A DNA stretch of 29,483 bases from Chloromonas sp. AAM2 (GCA_004335635.1 QAXH01005288.1:38270-67752), one strand, 5' to 3'. Counted from the first letter of the stretch, positions 11,333-23,681 are shown. Numbers and translations are program-made. Notes: a model not told the origin generated them from the sequence alone.

Positions 11333-12068
11333 ACGTTCAACATGCGTTGTATTCCATGATAAACATCTGTAAACGTTCATGGCACGACGAGACCAAAAGA
11401 AGTTTGCCAGTTCTGGGACAATTCTTGTGTGACTCTCAGTTCTGGGGCAGTTGGTGTGTGACTCCTCGTGTGATCTGCCACTGCGAAGTCCTCCTGTATT
11501 GAATCTCAATTGAATTCAATCAACAGAGTCTACATGCAAGCCGCATGTAGAACAACAAAGCATGTGACTTTGGCCAGTTGTAGGCCTGTTGCAGTGATCC
11601 AGCACTGCAATCATTGTGTTGCGGGCCTGTGCGGGTTCCTGTTCGATTAGCTGTTTCTTGCCGGAGGCTGCTAGCGTTAGCTGCATGATTTTGTCTCTGT
11701 AATACTTGTCCCGTCTACACATGTTTATCGTCAATTCCACCACACATGTGTGGATGGCCTGCAATAAGCACAAACGTGCCCACAGTGCACAAGGTGCACA
11801 ATCCATCTCCACATGGATCGCAGGGCCCGCCAGTGTCCTGAGCAAGGGCTGTACAGCCAGCCTGCCTCTTGCTTGCATATTTCTTGCTGGCAGTCTCTTG
11901 CATCTGGCAGGAAATCGGCAAGCCGAACTGCAGCCTGTCTTGGCCATCCAGACATTGGGTTTGGCATGCCGAGTCCATGCCATCAGCTGACTTGAGCCAG
12001 TAGGCCTGCGGTGTCTTGCGTTGTCCGAGTGTGATTGCTGCCGGAGCACATCAACGAGCCATGCTACG
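11333..12068. other. convergent interval between DRC10 and ARPC4
   Basis: This holds the short DRC10 3' UTR and the 3' flank of ARPC4, which is read leftward. From 11788 on, the sequence also occurs at the duplicated locus near 24.1 kb. I found no further exon and no TGTAA on the ARPC4 strand here. Confidence 0.5.
11368..11372 (+). promoter_or_regulatory. TGTAA polyadenylation motif of DRC10
   Basis: TGTAA, the usual chlorophyte poly(A) signal, starts 36 bases after the DRC10 stop codon, implying a very short 3' UTR. Confidence 0.6.
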
Positions 12069-12284
12069 TTAGAAAGCCAGGGACCGCAACAGCTGTGTGG
12101 CCACCGCCCGCCCCCTTGCATTGACGGTCAACTTGAGTCCTGTAATCTCACTCTCGCTCTGTGTGCAGCAGAAACGTGTGTGAGACGTGTGGGTAGCCTG
12201 GCAGACAAGAATTGTCACTTGCCAACGCGCGTACATGGATGGCTGTGCATGTGCCTGCTGTGTTGCAGTACGTGCATTGACAAC
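11788..12284 (-). repeat. copy 1 of a two-copy segment (ARPC4 last intron, last exon and 3' flank)
   Basis: This segment is repeated in the same orientation at 24104-24558. It covers about 280 bases downstream of the ARPC4 stop, the whole last exon (12158-12069) and about 126 bases of the preceding intron. This copy keeps an intact acceptor, reading frame and stop, so it is the functional one. Confidence 0.9.
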
Positions 12285-13789
12285 CTAGCAGAGCAAGGGT
12301 CTAGCTTCTGAGTAGACTGTTTGTGGAATATGATCAAATGCTAACAGACAAAACAGCAGGTGTAGAATGAGCAGGGCGTGCTACACTGCATTGCCAGTGA
12401 AGTGCATGCTACCCAGACACAAACCCGAGCTCTGGTATTACCTGCAGAATCAGGTTTGTGATGAGATGTGTGATGGTTGGCTTGCCAAGTGTGATGAGAT
12501 GTGTGTCCGTGATCAGGAACGAGATGTGCCACCCCTGCGGTCCATACACCAAACACAAGATGTGACGTCGTCAATGGGGCACACTGAGTGAAAGCTGAAC
12601 AAGCGTTGGACAAGCAGCTATCTGCTTCCCTGCTCCTTGACCCTGTGATAGCCCTTGCTGTCCCAGCGATGTTCTTAGTGTTGCTTCGTACCGCATGTTC
12701 TGCCTGTCTGAGGTTGATGAGGTAGACCAACCTGCTGTTCCAGACCTACTGTAAGTACTGGCTGGCACAGCTGAAGGACATCAGCAAGCTGACTTAGTGT
12801 GGTGCCGAGTCCAGAATCAGCAGTGCCCCACCGGCAAGGGCAGTTTGCGTAGGCACTGGAGGCTTTCAGCCCGCTGCATCAGGAACCGCATGTACCTGCA
12901 TGTGCACTGTTGTTGTAATGAGCGGACCGTGCATGGTCGGCAGTGTATGGTGCGTGCGTGCATGGCAGAACGTGCTGCAAAGATTCTAGCGAAGCACATG
13001 CACATGCACATGAGTGTGTGTGTGTGTGTGTGTGTGTGTGCAACAACTGGAACGCAGAACTCACATGGAGAGCAACTCGGTCTCTAATGCATCTGCCTGC
13101 ATGAACGGCAAGCATGTGCAGCAGATGGTGTCATTATAAATGAGCAGGCAATGTCCAAGGTACAGGTAGAGTAATGCCATTGGGATTACATCTCAAGGAA
13201 TGCACGGCTGTAGTAGCATGGATCTTGATGGTCATTACTGCACTTCAATGGTCAAGGGCTATACGCATTGTGCTGCATAATGGCATACAATACATTGCAT
13301 TCTGCTGCTGCTGCTGCTGCTGCCGTGAAGTTGTGGCGTTCTGCTGGTGCTGTTGGTTTTTGCTCACGCTCACCGCTGGCAGACGCAGGCTGACACGAAC
13401 TGAGTTGATGCTGGGTTCAATTAGGCATGACTCTCGGTCACTGCGTGCGATAGTGATGGGTGGGCTGAGCAGGTCTGGGCTTTCACGCAACTCCACCTGG
13501 GGACCGTTGTAACGCTCCACCTGGGTGCGTGTAGCAGGCACAGGAGGCAGGCAGGCTGGCCGTTCATGCGGACTGGAGCTAGGTATTCTGGCATAGCATA
13601 GGCTGGCACCATGGGGACTGCGGACCACTCGTGAGTTGGAGCATGAGGGGTGTGCTGCACGGTAGCAGGCCAGTGCATTATGCAGTGCGAGGCCTGCCTT
13701 ACCTTGGGAGAGGGGAACGGCTGTATGCAAAGAGCCCGCTCCAAGGCTACCTCTACATCACGTACATAGTTCTTCATAGAACGCGCCAT
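12069..13789 (-). CDS. ARPC4: Arp2/3 complex subunit 4 (20-kDa subunit)
   Basis: Exons on the minus strand are 13789-13703, 13520-13374, 13096-13065, 12895-12832, 12534-12442 and 12158-12069. They total 513 bases for 170 aa, against 168 in animals. ARPC4 pairs with ARPC2 to form the structural core of the Arp2/3 complex, which nucleates branched actin filaments. Diagnostic blocks are [25 protein letters not shown] (nearly identical to animal ARPC4), [20 protein letters not shown] and [14 protein letters not shown]. From the second exon on, the product aligns with the animal protein essentially without gaps across every splice junction, which confirms the exon choices. One exon is only 32 bases. 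The C-terminus ends in LLRSLAF rather than the animal EEFLKNF. The start is the first ATG of exon 1 and gives the expected N-terminal helix. Confidence 0.95.
13014..13040. repeat. (GT)13 microsatellite in an ARPC4 intron
   Basis: The run lies in the intron between the 32-base exon 3 and exon 4. On the coding strand it is an AC run placed 25 bases after the exon 3 donor. Confidence 0.9.
13302..13322. repeat. (CTG)7 run in ARPC4 intron 2
   Basis: Seven CTG units lie just beyond the donor of ARPC4 exon 2. Reading through this donor would add glutamines, but the next exon fits the family alignment, so the run is intronic. Confidence 0.85.
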
Positions 13790-14105
13790 GCCCTTAAGGA
13801 TGCACCTCAGTGCGGCTCTGTGAATGGAGTGTGTTGTTGCAAATACAGAGCAGGCTGTGGTTTTGCTGCTTCAAACTGGAACCAGCTGCTCCCTTCTCGA
13901 GCGTGTTCGCCGCCTCAGCTCACGACTCTACTCATGACTTCTCTCTCTTCACCTGTCACGTCAGCATTTGAAATCTGTCGATTTCACGTGTCAGACGTTA
14001 CAATGCTTTCTCCGGCACAGCATCCGCTGAGCGTGCTGCACTGAGCGTGCTACTCATTCGTGCTCACAATTGGTGTTGCCGGCACTAAAACGGCTGGCAG
14101 CCGCG
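13790..14105. promoter_or_regulatory. divergent promoter interval, ARPC4 / NOP14
   Basis: Only 316 bases separate the ARPC4 start codon (minus) from the NOP14 start codon (plus). Both transcripts must begin in this interval unless a 5' intron is present. I see no clear TATA box or other recognised element. Confidence 0.6.
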
Positions 14106-17100
14106 ATGGCGAAAGCTAAAAGCCGAGGGCCTGCAGCAGCCAGTGTGAAGGCTGTTCCCAAGAAGCAGAATCCATTTGAGCTCAAAAAAACAAAAACAAA
14201 ATTCAATGTTATTGGCCGGCGAACCAAGGGTTCTACAAAGAACATCGTGCAGGCGCGACAGGATGCTCATAACAAGGTGATTGCATGCTTGTATCGGATG
14301 CCCATCAAAAGTTATGATCTGTCGAGCCACCACCTGGCGTCGCAGCCGCCGGCAACCAGGCATCCGGAGATGCCTGCATGTGCATCAGGAGGCGACGCAT
14401 CGCACACGTTGGTGTTGCCGTGCTCTCCACCTAGCATGCGCCTTGTGGTATGCTCCATGCACGCCAGCCGGTCATCGTGCAACGAACCTCACCCCCACAT
14501 CATGATGGCAACTCTTGCATGCGTAGCGCAAGTCCACTTTGCTGGTCGAATACAAGGCTCTGCGCAAGGCCAATACCTTTAAGGACAAACGGCTGGGTGG
14601 TAAGTCGTGGGGGGAACCAGCCGTCCGCTCAGGCTGAGCAGACATGAGCAGCCAGAGACCAACCAACATGGAGTGCCCTGCTATCCTGAGCCTCTGTCAC
14701 GCCACGTCACGATATGTCATGCCATGTGCAGAGGCGGGTGGTGAACTTACGGAGGATGAGAGGGCGTTGGCACGCCTGGCTGCGCTGCGTGTCAAGCAAG
14801 ATGCCGCCAAGCGCAAGAAAGGTATGGCAATGGTAATGACAATGGCAAGGTGCAGCCTTTGCTTGATCATAATCAAGTCATCGTTTACTCAAGTACCCTG
14901 GCAGGCTCTGCCAGTAATGTACAGCCCCTGTGGTGATTGGGCCCCTGTACTGGCCTGCCCAGATGCGCTTGGTCAGGTCACTGCATTGCCCTCCTTTCAG
15001 GTGCCAGCAAGTTCGTTTTGTCGGAGGCGACCGAGGGCGAGGAAGGGGGTCTGGGGCTCACACACATGGGCCGCTCACTGTCAGAAATCGAGGATATGGG
15101 AGAGGTGAGGCACGTCCGCTGTTGCACAAGGGTTCTGCATGATGCGACTTACAATCAACATGGCAACCTTTCAAGTTGGCAAGTCGCAAGCCACATTCAC
15201 ACTTCCCAAGTCTAAAGCATGATGTATCACCGTAGCCACGCTGCATGTTCTACAATACATGGAAATTACCTTGCTTCCCAAGCTGGCCAGTAGCGAGCTG
15301 CACTCCAACTTCAGTGCCCCGGTTATGAACACGTGTGGTCAGCCAACTGAATGTATCAATGCTGGCAGATTAGCAGTGCATCGTCATATCCTGGTCTTGG
15401 CCCTGACGCCTGTGCTCCTGTATGTATGCGCAGGCCCCTCCCAACTTGGATGAGTTAGACGATGACATGGTCGCTGATCTGGTCAACACGTACAACTTTG
15501 GCGGTGGTGAAGAGGCGGGCGGGCAGCGCAAGACACGCAAACAGGTGCGGCCAACGGGCCACACTTGCAACCTGATGCCTGAACAAGGATGGACAAGCTA
15601 AACCGGCATACTTGCATAGGAGTGGTATGCGCTTGGTGCTGATGGCAGATGCTAAAATAGTCCGGTATGCCCTGCGATTGTGTTGGGCTCCAATACTGGG
15701 ACCCACGCCGGCTCCTGCAACACTTGGATTTCTCTGTTTTGAGCACTGGCCCTTGGATGTGTTCCCTGTGTAGGTCATGGAGGAGATCATTGCCAAGAGC
15801 AAGGCCTACAAGGCGCTCAAGGCCAAGCAGAAGGAGGAGGACGAGGAAGAACTGGACAAGGTGAAGAGCATGGCTAGCTAGGGTATGGCAAGGGTATGGC
15901 AAGGGTATGGCAAGGTCATAGCTAGGATTTGGCCAGTTTGTTGCTACCCTTCAGATGGAGTTGTTGTTGCCTTTCTACATTCCAGTCAATGCGCGTGATG
16001 CACATAGCCGAGAAATGGCTTGCAAGTCAGGTACAAATGAGAATCTGTATATGTTGTAGGCCATATATGATGTTGGCGTGACCTATGGGCATGTAGCTCA
16101 TGTGCCTAGCATGACACAGCCTCTCACTTGCATGGATGGCACGTGAGGCACGCTGTGTTCGTATACTTCATCCGCTGTGCCCGTTCTTGTCCATGTTTGC
16201 AGTTGAACGATGAGTTCCGCCTGTTGGTTCAGCGGCACAGCCTCAAGGCGCTCATGAAGCCGGTCGGTTTCATGAAGTGAGTGAGAGGGTTGCAAAGGCG
16301 GCTGTGAGGGTAGACATGGCATCTGAAGGTCTGTCCCAGGAGGCAATTAGCCATTGTGATTCAGGCAAGGATGCAAGTAGTGCACAAATAGAGACAATCT
16401 TGTGGATTGAACGGATGGATCAATCCGGTGTTCCATTGGAGAGGCAACCAGGATGCCAGCAGTCACATTGCCCAGTGGATGACACCGAGGTATTGCGGCT
16501 GTTTCACTCTCAACCTGGTGTTCCATACTTCCACATGATGCTCATGACATTGCGCCTGGTATGATGACATGCATTTACTGCTTCTGTCGCTATATCCTGC
16601 CCACATGGGGGGATACTGAGCGCTATTCTACACGAGATTTCTGACCCAGCGCTACTGCATGTCATGCACAAACTTATCGTTGCCCATCACAATCTTCAGC
16701 GGGCATGCAATGCTGCAAAGTTCAATTTGCATCAAACTTGTCATGGCATCTACCTGGCATGAATAGCATAGCACAGCCACCATGTGACTCAACATGTCCT
16801 TGTACAGTTGTTAGCATGGCCTTTGGATCACATGGTGCATCAATTGTGGCGCTGTAGCACAATCACGACTTCACTTTGCACAGCCTGGTATGATGACATG
16901 CATTTACTGCTTCTGTCGCTATATCCTGCCCACATGGGGGGTTACTGAGCGCTATTCTACACGAGATTTCTGATCCAGCGCTACCACAACATGCGCACAC
17001 TGGCCGCCGCCCAAACATCATCAACGGTGCTGTCACAACCTCCCCGCCATTCGGTCCCATTTTGCCTGTGTGACCTTCATTGTGTGTGAGAACTCTTCGT

Positions 17101-20100
17101 ACACTGCACGACAGAAGAGTAATTAGTACATGGAACAAAACTGTCGCTTGGGCATCAATCACATGGTCAGCTAGGCCTACTGACTATACAGGTCTGCTAG
17201 GCCTAGTCTGGTTGGTGTGTGTATGACTCCACACCGGCCATGCTTGCACTGCAAAGCTCAGCAGAAGATCGCAGCTGGACCATAGTTAGGAAAGAAAGCT
17301 GACATGACATGAGTTGTCCGATCACCACGGTAGAAAGGCATTGGCACGGCCTGGTGCAGCCGTGGACAAACCTGCCGCTTTGCACCTGTGCGTGCAGGGG
17401 CGTGAAGCTGCTGGCAGACAGCGAGGGTGACGCCGCGTATGACGTGGCTGCCCGGGCCCTGGCGGCCGAGGCCCGTGGCGCAGCAGGGGAAAGGACCCTC
17501 ACGCCACAGGAGATGGAGGAGAGGGAGAGGGCAAGGCTGGAGATGTTGGAGGCTGAACGGTGAGTCAGGGTCTGTGGCAAGCAACAGCAGATGCGTGCAC
17601 ATGTGTGTGGTGCGAGCGTGATGACCAGTATGGTTGGCAGCTAGTGATGACATGTACCGCATGAGCTTTGTGACAGACACCTGACAGTGGCATTGCCATA
17701 TCTTGGTCTGATTTTCACATTGGTGTGGTCGATATGTGGCTGCTCGTAGTGAGGTGCACTGCGTGAGCTTTGTTAGAACAGCTTACTGTGTCCGTGGCAT
17801 GATGGAGCGCCACATGAGTTGTACATGCCTGAATTCTGTCTGTCCCAGCTGAAGGCCGCACATGATTTCGCGTTGATTCACGAATGCACAGGAGATGATC
17901 ACTCAGCTCCTTTTCCCGGATGTACTTCAGGCTGTTTGTGTCCTTGTATGTGTGTGTGTGTAGATTGCGTCGTATGCGTGGTGCTGAAGAGGACGGAATC
18001 GAACCTGAGAACGCGACTGGTGGCTATGCAGCACGGCGCAAGAGGATTAGGAACAAGCAGGAAGGTATGAGAGATGGCAATGCAGCTATGATCACTGGCA
18101 GTGGCACAAGCTGACTTGAGTGTGTACAGAAAGGTGGGAAAGATGGCAATATACGGACAGGAAGGAACAACTAAAGTTATACTGTGACTATTTGTATCCA
18201 TATTGTATCCATTTGTTGCGGTGATTTGTATCCGTTGTGTTGGGGGATGAGCATGTTCTTCTCGACTCTGTGGGTTCAGATGCCGCAGCAACATTTGTAA
18301 TCATGTCCAGTTCAGGAGTGATCATTGGAGACGGAACTGTTGGGCTGTCCCTGTTTTCCATCGCCCATTTCTGGCTCCAGTGATCATATATGGGACCAGA
18401 AAGGCAAAAGCATGTCTCAGGACCAGGCACGTGTCAGCACGTGCCAAAGCACTGGTAGCCAAAAGACGGCCGAGGAGCAGGCAGCTGATGGTCACTCACA
18501 AGCCAAACCTGATGCATACAGGGTCTGACGATGAAAGTGATGAGGGAGAAGATGAGGATGAGGAGGGAGAAGATGATGACGGTGTTGGAGCATCGGGTGG
18601 TGAGGGTGATGGGCTGGAGAGTGATGACGAGGCTGGCGTGGCCCAGGCTGTGAACGCCTTGGAGGCGCGCAGACGGCAGCAGGCGGCGGGGGACCACCCG
18701 CTGCAGGACAGCTTCAGGTGGGCCGGGCCGCTGACAGCCGCTGCCCAGTTTGCCTAGCTTGGGTATCATGACTGTTTGTGAAAACACCGCTTACAAACCG
18801 TTGCAGAGCGCGAATGAAACCAGGCATGTCGGAAACTAGACTCGCTGAGTTGACAGTGAGCGTTGAGGAGGCAGGGACTCTAGACTCGCTGAGTTGACAG
18901 GGAGCGTTGAGGAGGCAGTTGACAGGGAGCGTTGAGGAGGCAGGCAAACTCGTGAAAAAAACCCCAGGTAAACTCTACAGCCATTTGTTTGGCAAGCGTC
19001 ATTGAGAGTGTGGCAGCAAGATAGTGAGGTATTTTCATCATTGGTTGGTAGGCATGATAATTGAAATGTTTGGCCAAGGGCATTGGCCTTTGTCGTGCAA
19101 CAGGTGAAATGTGCTGGTGGAACTGCATGGGCACTGCAGTGATCCATTGCATTGAATCTGGCATACTCCTCCTCTTGTGTACTGGCTGGATTGGTGGTCT
19201 TATCCGTGTGGTCTGAATTACACTAGATTTGTGTCTCTGGCACGCTCATGCTCGGTTTGTTTGACCTGCTTGCATGTAGAGACCAGGCCGCTGCGCTTCT
19301 GGGCAAGTATGGCCTCAAAGCAGACAACCCCCTAGTCAAGCACACACGTGATGATGATGACGACGACGAGGATGATGATGAAGGGGAAAGCGAGGAGGGC
19401 AGTGAGGGGGAAGGAGACGAAGGGGAAGACGAGGAGGAAGAGGGGGAGAGTGGTGAAGGAGAAGAGGGAGGGGAGGGTGTTGTCGATGGGGAGGCAGGCA
19501 GTCTGCAGGGGAGCGAGGAGGAGGGGGAGAGTGCTGAAGGGGAGGATGGAGACGAGGAGGGAGAGGAGGAAGAGGAGGAGACAGAGAATGCTTTGGCGAA
19601 GCGCATGCTCAAGGAACGTGTTGAGAAGGGCGCAGTCAATGCATCGGGGCTGGTGGGAGAGGGGTTGACAGGTGCGGCTCGGGCAGCGGCGGTGGCAGCA
19701 GCAGTGGCAGCCGGGCTGGTGCCAAAGGCTAAGCATGTGCGGCTACCAGACGCGCCTGCGGCTGCGGCAGCTGTTCCAGCACCGGCTGCTCCAGTCAATG
19801 CGCCACCGGCAGCCAGAGGGGTGGAGGCAGCGCAAGGGCTTGGGGACGAGCCCATGGACCTGCCCTACACCATTGCTATGCCATCAACGTACGAAGTAGG
19901 TCGGAGCAAGTGAAGAACAGTGTAGGACAAGTAGTCAGTACCAGGATGACTGAGGCTTGCAACAGGGACTCGTGATGACGTGTGTGGAGGGTCAGGAGGT
20001 GGGCAAGCGGCCGGCAAGCAACCACATTGTTTCCACTGCAGATCCAAGCAGTGAATGATTGCAACAACCTATTATTCCTTGACTCCGGAGTCGCTTGTGC

Positions 20101-23100
20101 GGCGAAATCAGCAACACTTCGCTCCCGCTCTCAAACTGCAGGCATTCGCTAGGCTTGTGTCCGGCCGTCCCGCCCCGCACTTGGCCCTGGCTGTGCGCCG
20201 CATTCGCGCCTTCAACGCGCCTGCACTTGCGGCGGATGCGAAGAAGCAACTACAGGTGCGCCAACCTCTTGCAGCACACTGCAAGACATTGCGGATTGCG
20301 TTTGGACAAGTGCATGTCTATGGAATGGCACATCTGACAAGTTGTTGCTTAGGCCGCCTTCAGCACAGTGTCACTCATACCCCTGGGCTCTTGCGTTTGT
20401 CTGCTGGCAAGGAGGCGGTTCTTTCATCTAGCTTTACTGAACAGCCTTGAGGTCGTTGTGTCTTCAGCGCTGTAACTACACTTGACAATAGCCATCCATG
20501 TAGTTCAGTTCAATATGGCGTTAGTCGCAACTCGTACGTGATGGGAATGCTTATCGATCAACATGCACACGCACTGATCTTTTATTTGGCAGGTGTTGTA
20601 CGGTATGCTAGTCCAGCACTTTGCCCTGCTGGCTGGCGAGTGCCCCTTGCCCCGGCAGCACCTGGACACGCTAATGGCCCTGATCCTGGCCATGACAGCA
20701 GAGGTGCCCTTCTATGCAGCGACTGTGGCAAGAGCAAGGTAGGGCGTGTGTGGCAGAGGACTGGCAGCACACAAACAGGAAGCAGGGGACATGCATCTCT
20801 TGCCAGAAGAAAGGCGGCACTGCTTTAATGCCATCCAGTGTCAAAGTGCAGCGGTGGATGTGCATGACACTGAGCAGGATGCACACCGACAGCGAGGTCC
20901 TTGACGCTTGTTTGACACTTGTTAGCACCAGAGGCAAGGTACCACTGGCTGGCGTGGAAAATTACAGAGGTTGAGTGGTTTTACCGAAGACTGGTATCGT
21001 CAATCAAACTCGTTTGCAATTTTCATCCAACATGCAAGATGTGCTGGCAGAACCATCAATGACATGGCCATTGTTGACTGATCTGGTGTAAGCACACATG
21101 ATTATCACTTGTTTTGGTGTGCAGGCTGCAGAAGATGCATGAACGGTTGAGTGCAGCTCTCATCCAGCCTAATAACCACCAAGCAACAACAGCAGCACGT
21201 GACTCGCCCTGGCCAGGATCCAGGACGTTTCTGCAGCTTATTCTTTTCACCTCACTCTTCCCAGTCAGTGACCGCCGCCACCCAGTAATCACACCTCTCT
21301 TACTCCTCGTCAGCAAGTATCTCACTCAGTGTACGGCCCGTACAATCAGCGAAGCAGGCTTGGGCTTGCTCTTATGCAGTGTGGCGCTGCGCATGGCAGA
21401 TGCAGGTGTGTGATTGCATCAAGGACATGGCCATGATGCTTGCTGTGTGTCTGTCGTTCGCCCGGGCCAGGCACAGACAGCATTCGTGGCTACATGATAG
21501 GTGCAGTTATCAGATTGCGTCAGAACATTGGAACGCCGCTTCAGAATCACGTTTGCATCAGTGCACGTCCTATAGCAATCATGTTGTAGGCTTAAACCTC
21601 ACACAGGCCAGCACTTAGGTACATGCACATGCACGTCACTTACAAGAAGGTTGGTGTGATGCCTTAAGCAGCGTTGCCAGCAGGCAGATATGGGTGGTTA
21701 CTTGGAGCCAACATTGCAATGCTGTTCACTAGAGTGGTCAAGCATACGCCTTCCTAGTACCAATGCAGGTCAATTCATGTCACTCTGATTTGTTGCTAGT
21801 TTCCATATGGTTCTGCTATGTCAATATAAGCAATTCCCTCTGAACTTTGCTCAGGTGGCCGCTACACTCCAGAGCCGCTAAACTTCCTGACAGATGCGCT
21901 CCTGTCAGCACTGCCAATAGGCACCACAGCCAGCCATGCGACAAAGAGCAAGCAGAGAAAGGGCAGCACTCCTGCCAGCCAGCAGCAGCAGCCAGGTGTT
22001 GATGAGGATTGTACGGGCACTGGAGGGGGCAATCCACGTGTGGCACGTGGGCTACTGTGCTTACATGCCGTCATTTCTTTGAAACAGTTAAAACCGTCTC
22101 TGCCAGATTTGATCAGCACCTTGGAACAAGCAGCCCGCACCTCCAAACAGCAACAAAAACCGTCAGAAACGGACAACACAGACACTGGTGGGGATGCTCC
22201 AGCCGTGGCAGGGTTGTTGGGAGTGGTTTTAGGCATGGCGGGGCGGGCGGCGCGGGGCGTGTTGGCTGTTTGTAAAGCGGCGGCACCGGCAGCGCTTGAA
22301 CCGCTGGTGGCGGCCTTACGGGCATTGGGACGACCTGGCATGCTACCAGATGTCTTAGAAAAACAACGGTGAGGAAACAACCAATTACACGAACGTATAC
22401 AAAGCGCTGGTGAAGGGGTGATTCTCGAGTACATCTGCAGTGACTTCCCTGGAGACAAATGCCTTTCTCGGCTGTTTTGTGCTGCGGCTTCTTCAACAAC
22501 AACTGCGCTGGTGAAAGAGAGGATTTGTGTTTAGGTTTGCAGTGACTGCCTGCCAGAGTAGTGCCTGCTTACGCATACTGTATTGTCCCGCGCCTGACCC
22601 TCACTCGCACCTCTTCACGCCTTCCTGCACCTTTGCTCGCAGGCACTCTCTGCTGTCGGAGCTTGAGACCGCATGTCTCTCCGCTGCCGCCACCCGGCGT
22701 CCCCTGGTGCAGGCACACCGCACGCGCGCACCCGCTGTTAAGGAGTACATCCCTCGCTTTGAGGAGGAGGGCTTCAGTCTGGGCCGAGACTACGACCCGG
22801 ACAGAGTCAGGGCAGAGCAGAAGAAGCTTAAGAGGCAGCTGCAGAAGGAGAAGAGAGGTGAGGGCCGCATGACACTGCAGGTGTCCGTTTCACCTGAACA
22901 GCAAGCAGCACCCGTATGGACAGCAGTTGGATTTATGTGCAACACAATGCACATAAGATAGGGCTGATTTGCAACGTTGACCTGTCTGGTGCTGTTTTGG
23001 AGCGGGCAGGAATGCACGTAAATGATGCAGCCCTTGACTTAACCATTGTGGAACGGGGGCAGTGATGCACATCGATTGAATCTATGGCCGCTGTCATTTT

Positions 23101-23570
23101 GACCGAGTTGTCGCGTTTCTGCAGGTGCTATCCGAGAGCTGCGGCGGGACGCCACGTTCCTGGCAGTGCAGCGGGACAGCGAGCGTGCCGTGGTGGATGC
23201 GGAGCGAATGGACAGTCAGAGAAGGTGTGCGGTTGAATCAGGAATCGGTACTTGTGTGGGAGTGTAGACATGCAGGCAACAACAAGTACATGCTTGCATT
23301 CTATGGCCCGGCCCAGCTCAGGAAGACTGCCCAAAGTGTAAGTCACAGCCCAGCCAATCCTGTGTGTGGATCGCAACCAGAGCAGCGAGGTGTGCGGTGA
23401 ATGTTGCCCACCTCAGACTTGCAGCAGTTGCACCAACACGGTGTGTGATGACTGTGTCCGGTGCGCTGCTCTGCAGGTTCTACTCGGAGCTCCAGGCCCA
23501 GGAGTCGGACATGAAGAGCGGCGGGCAGCGGGGCATGAACCCGCACCTGAAGAAGAAGGCCCGCAAGTGA
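14106..23570 (+). CDS. NOP14: nucleolar protein 14 (SSU processome, 40S ribosome biogenesis)
   Basis: Exons are 14106-14276, 14527-14599, 14732-14821, 15001-15104, 15434-15544, 15774-15860, 16203-16276, 17398-17559, 17964-18064, 18522-18717, 19280-19895, 20142-20255, 20593-20738, 21125-21405, 21855-22368, 22643-22857, 23125-23224 and 23477-23570. All 17 junctions are in phase; the product is 1082 aa (yeast and human about 810-860). NOP14 acts in the nucleolus in 18S rRNA processing and 40S assembly. Family blocks in order: NPFELKKTKTKFNVIGR, RKSTLLVEYKALRKANTFKD, LTHMGRSLSEIED, VMEEIIAKSKAYK, LTPQEMEERERARLEMLEAE, LPYTIAMPSTYE, LFPVSDRRHPVITPLLLLVS, GRDYDPDRVRAEQKKLKRQL, GAIRELRRDATFLA and the basic end KSGGQRGMNPHLKKKARK. 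The extra length is mainly an acidic tract (about 325-480), an Ala/Pro stretch (about 530-580) and an insertion near 800-900. The ATG at 14106 puts the NPFELKK motif close to the N-terminus, as in the family. Confidence 0.95.
15881..15913. repeat. 11-base unit repeated three times in NOP14 intron 6
   Basis: GGGTATGGCAA is repeated three times without change, beginning 21 bases after the exon 6 donor. Confidence 0.9.
16554..16655. repeat. 102-base direct repeat, copy 1 (NOP14 intron 7)
   Basis: This segment recurs 329 bases downstream at 16883-16984. I count two substitutions and no length change between the copies. Both are within the 1.1 kb intron between NOP14 exons 7 and 8. Confidence 0.93.
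16883..16984. repeat. 102-base direct repeat, copy 2 (NOP14 intron 7)
   Basis: Second copy of the segment at 16554-16655, in the same orientation and with two base differences. Near identity suggests a recent local duplication. Confidence 0.93.
18836..18944. repeat. tandem repeat of about 40 bases in NOP14 intron 10
   Basis: Two units begin with CTAGACTCGCTGAGTTGACA at 18836 and 18880, and a third partial unit begins at about 18917. Each carries a GAGCGTTGAGGAGGCAG core. The block is intronic. Confidence 0.9.
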
Positions 23571-23681
23571 ACAGCCATGGCGGTGACAGTCAGGCTAGTA
23601 GCGGCCAGCATGCAAGCTCAGACACAGAGACACTTTGTATTACAAGGAGGGAGTTCAGGAAGTCCAACGCAAATATCAAAT

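Noticed and set aside
12650..12765. A minus-strand stretch reading [12 protein letters not shown] as an ARPC4 exon
   Set aside because: It aligned weakly with the ARPC4 FLITN region, but the exon at 12534-12442 (GWHISFLIT) fits the family far better and keeps the alignment gapless.
19223..19855. 210-codon minus-strand frame rich in Ser, Pro and Ala
   Set aside because: It is the antisense of the acidic GA-rich NOP14 exon, and its composition follows directly from that strand bias.
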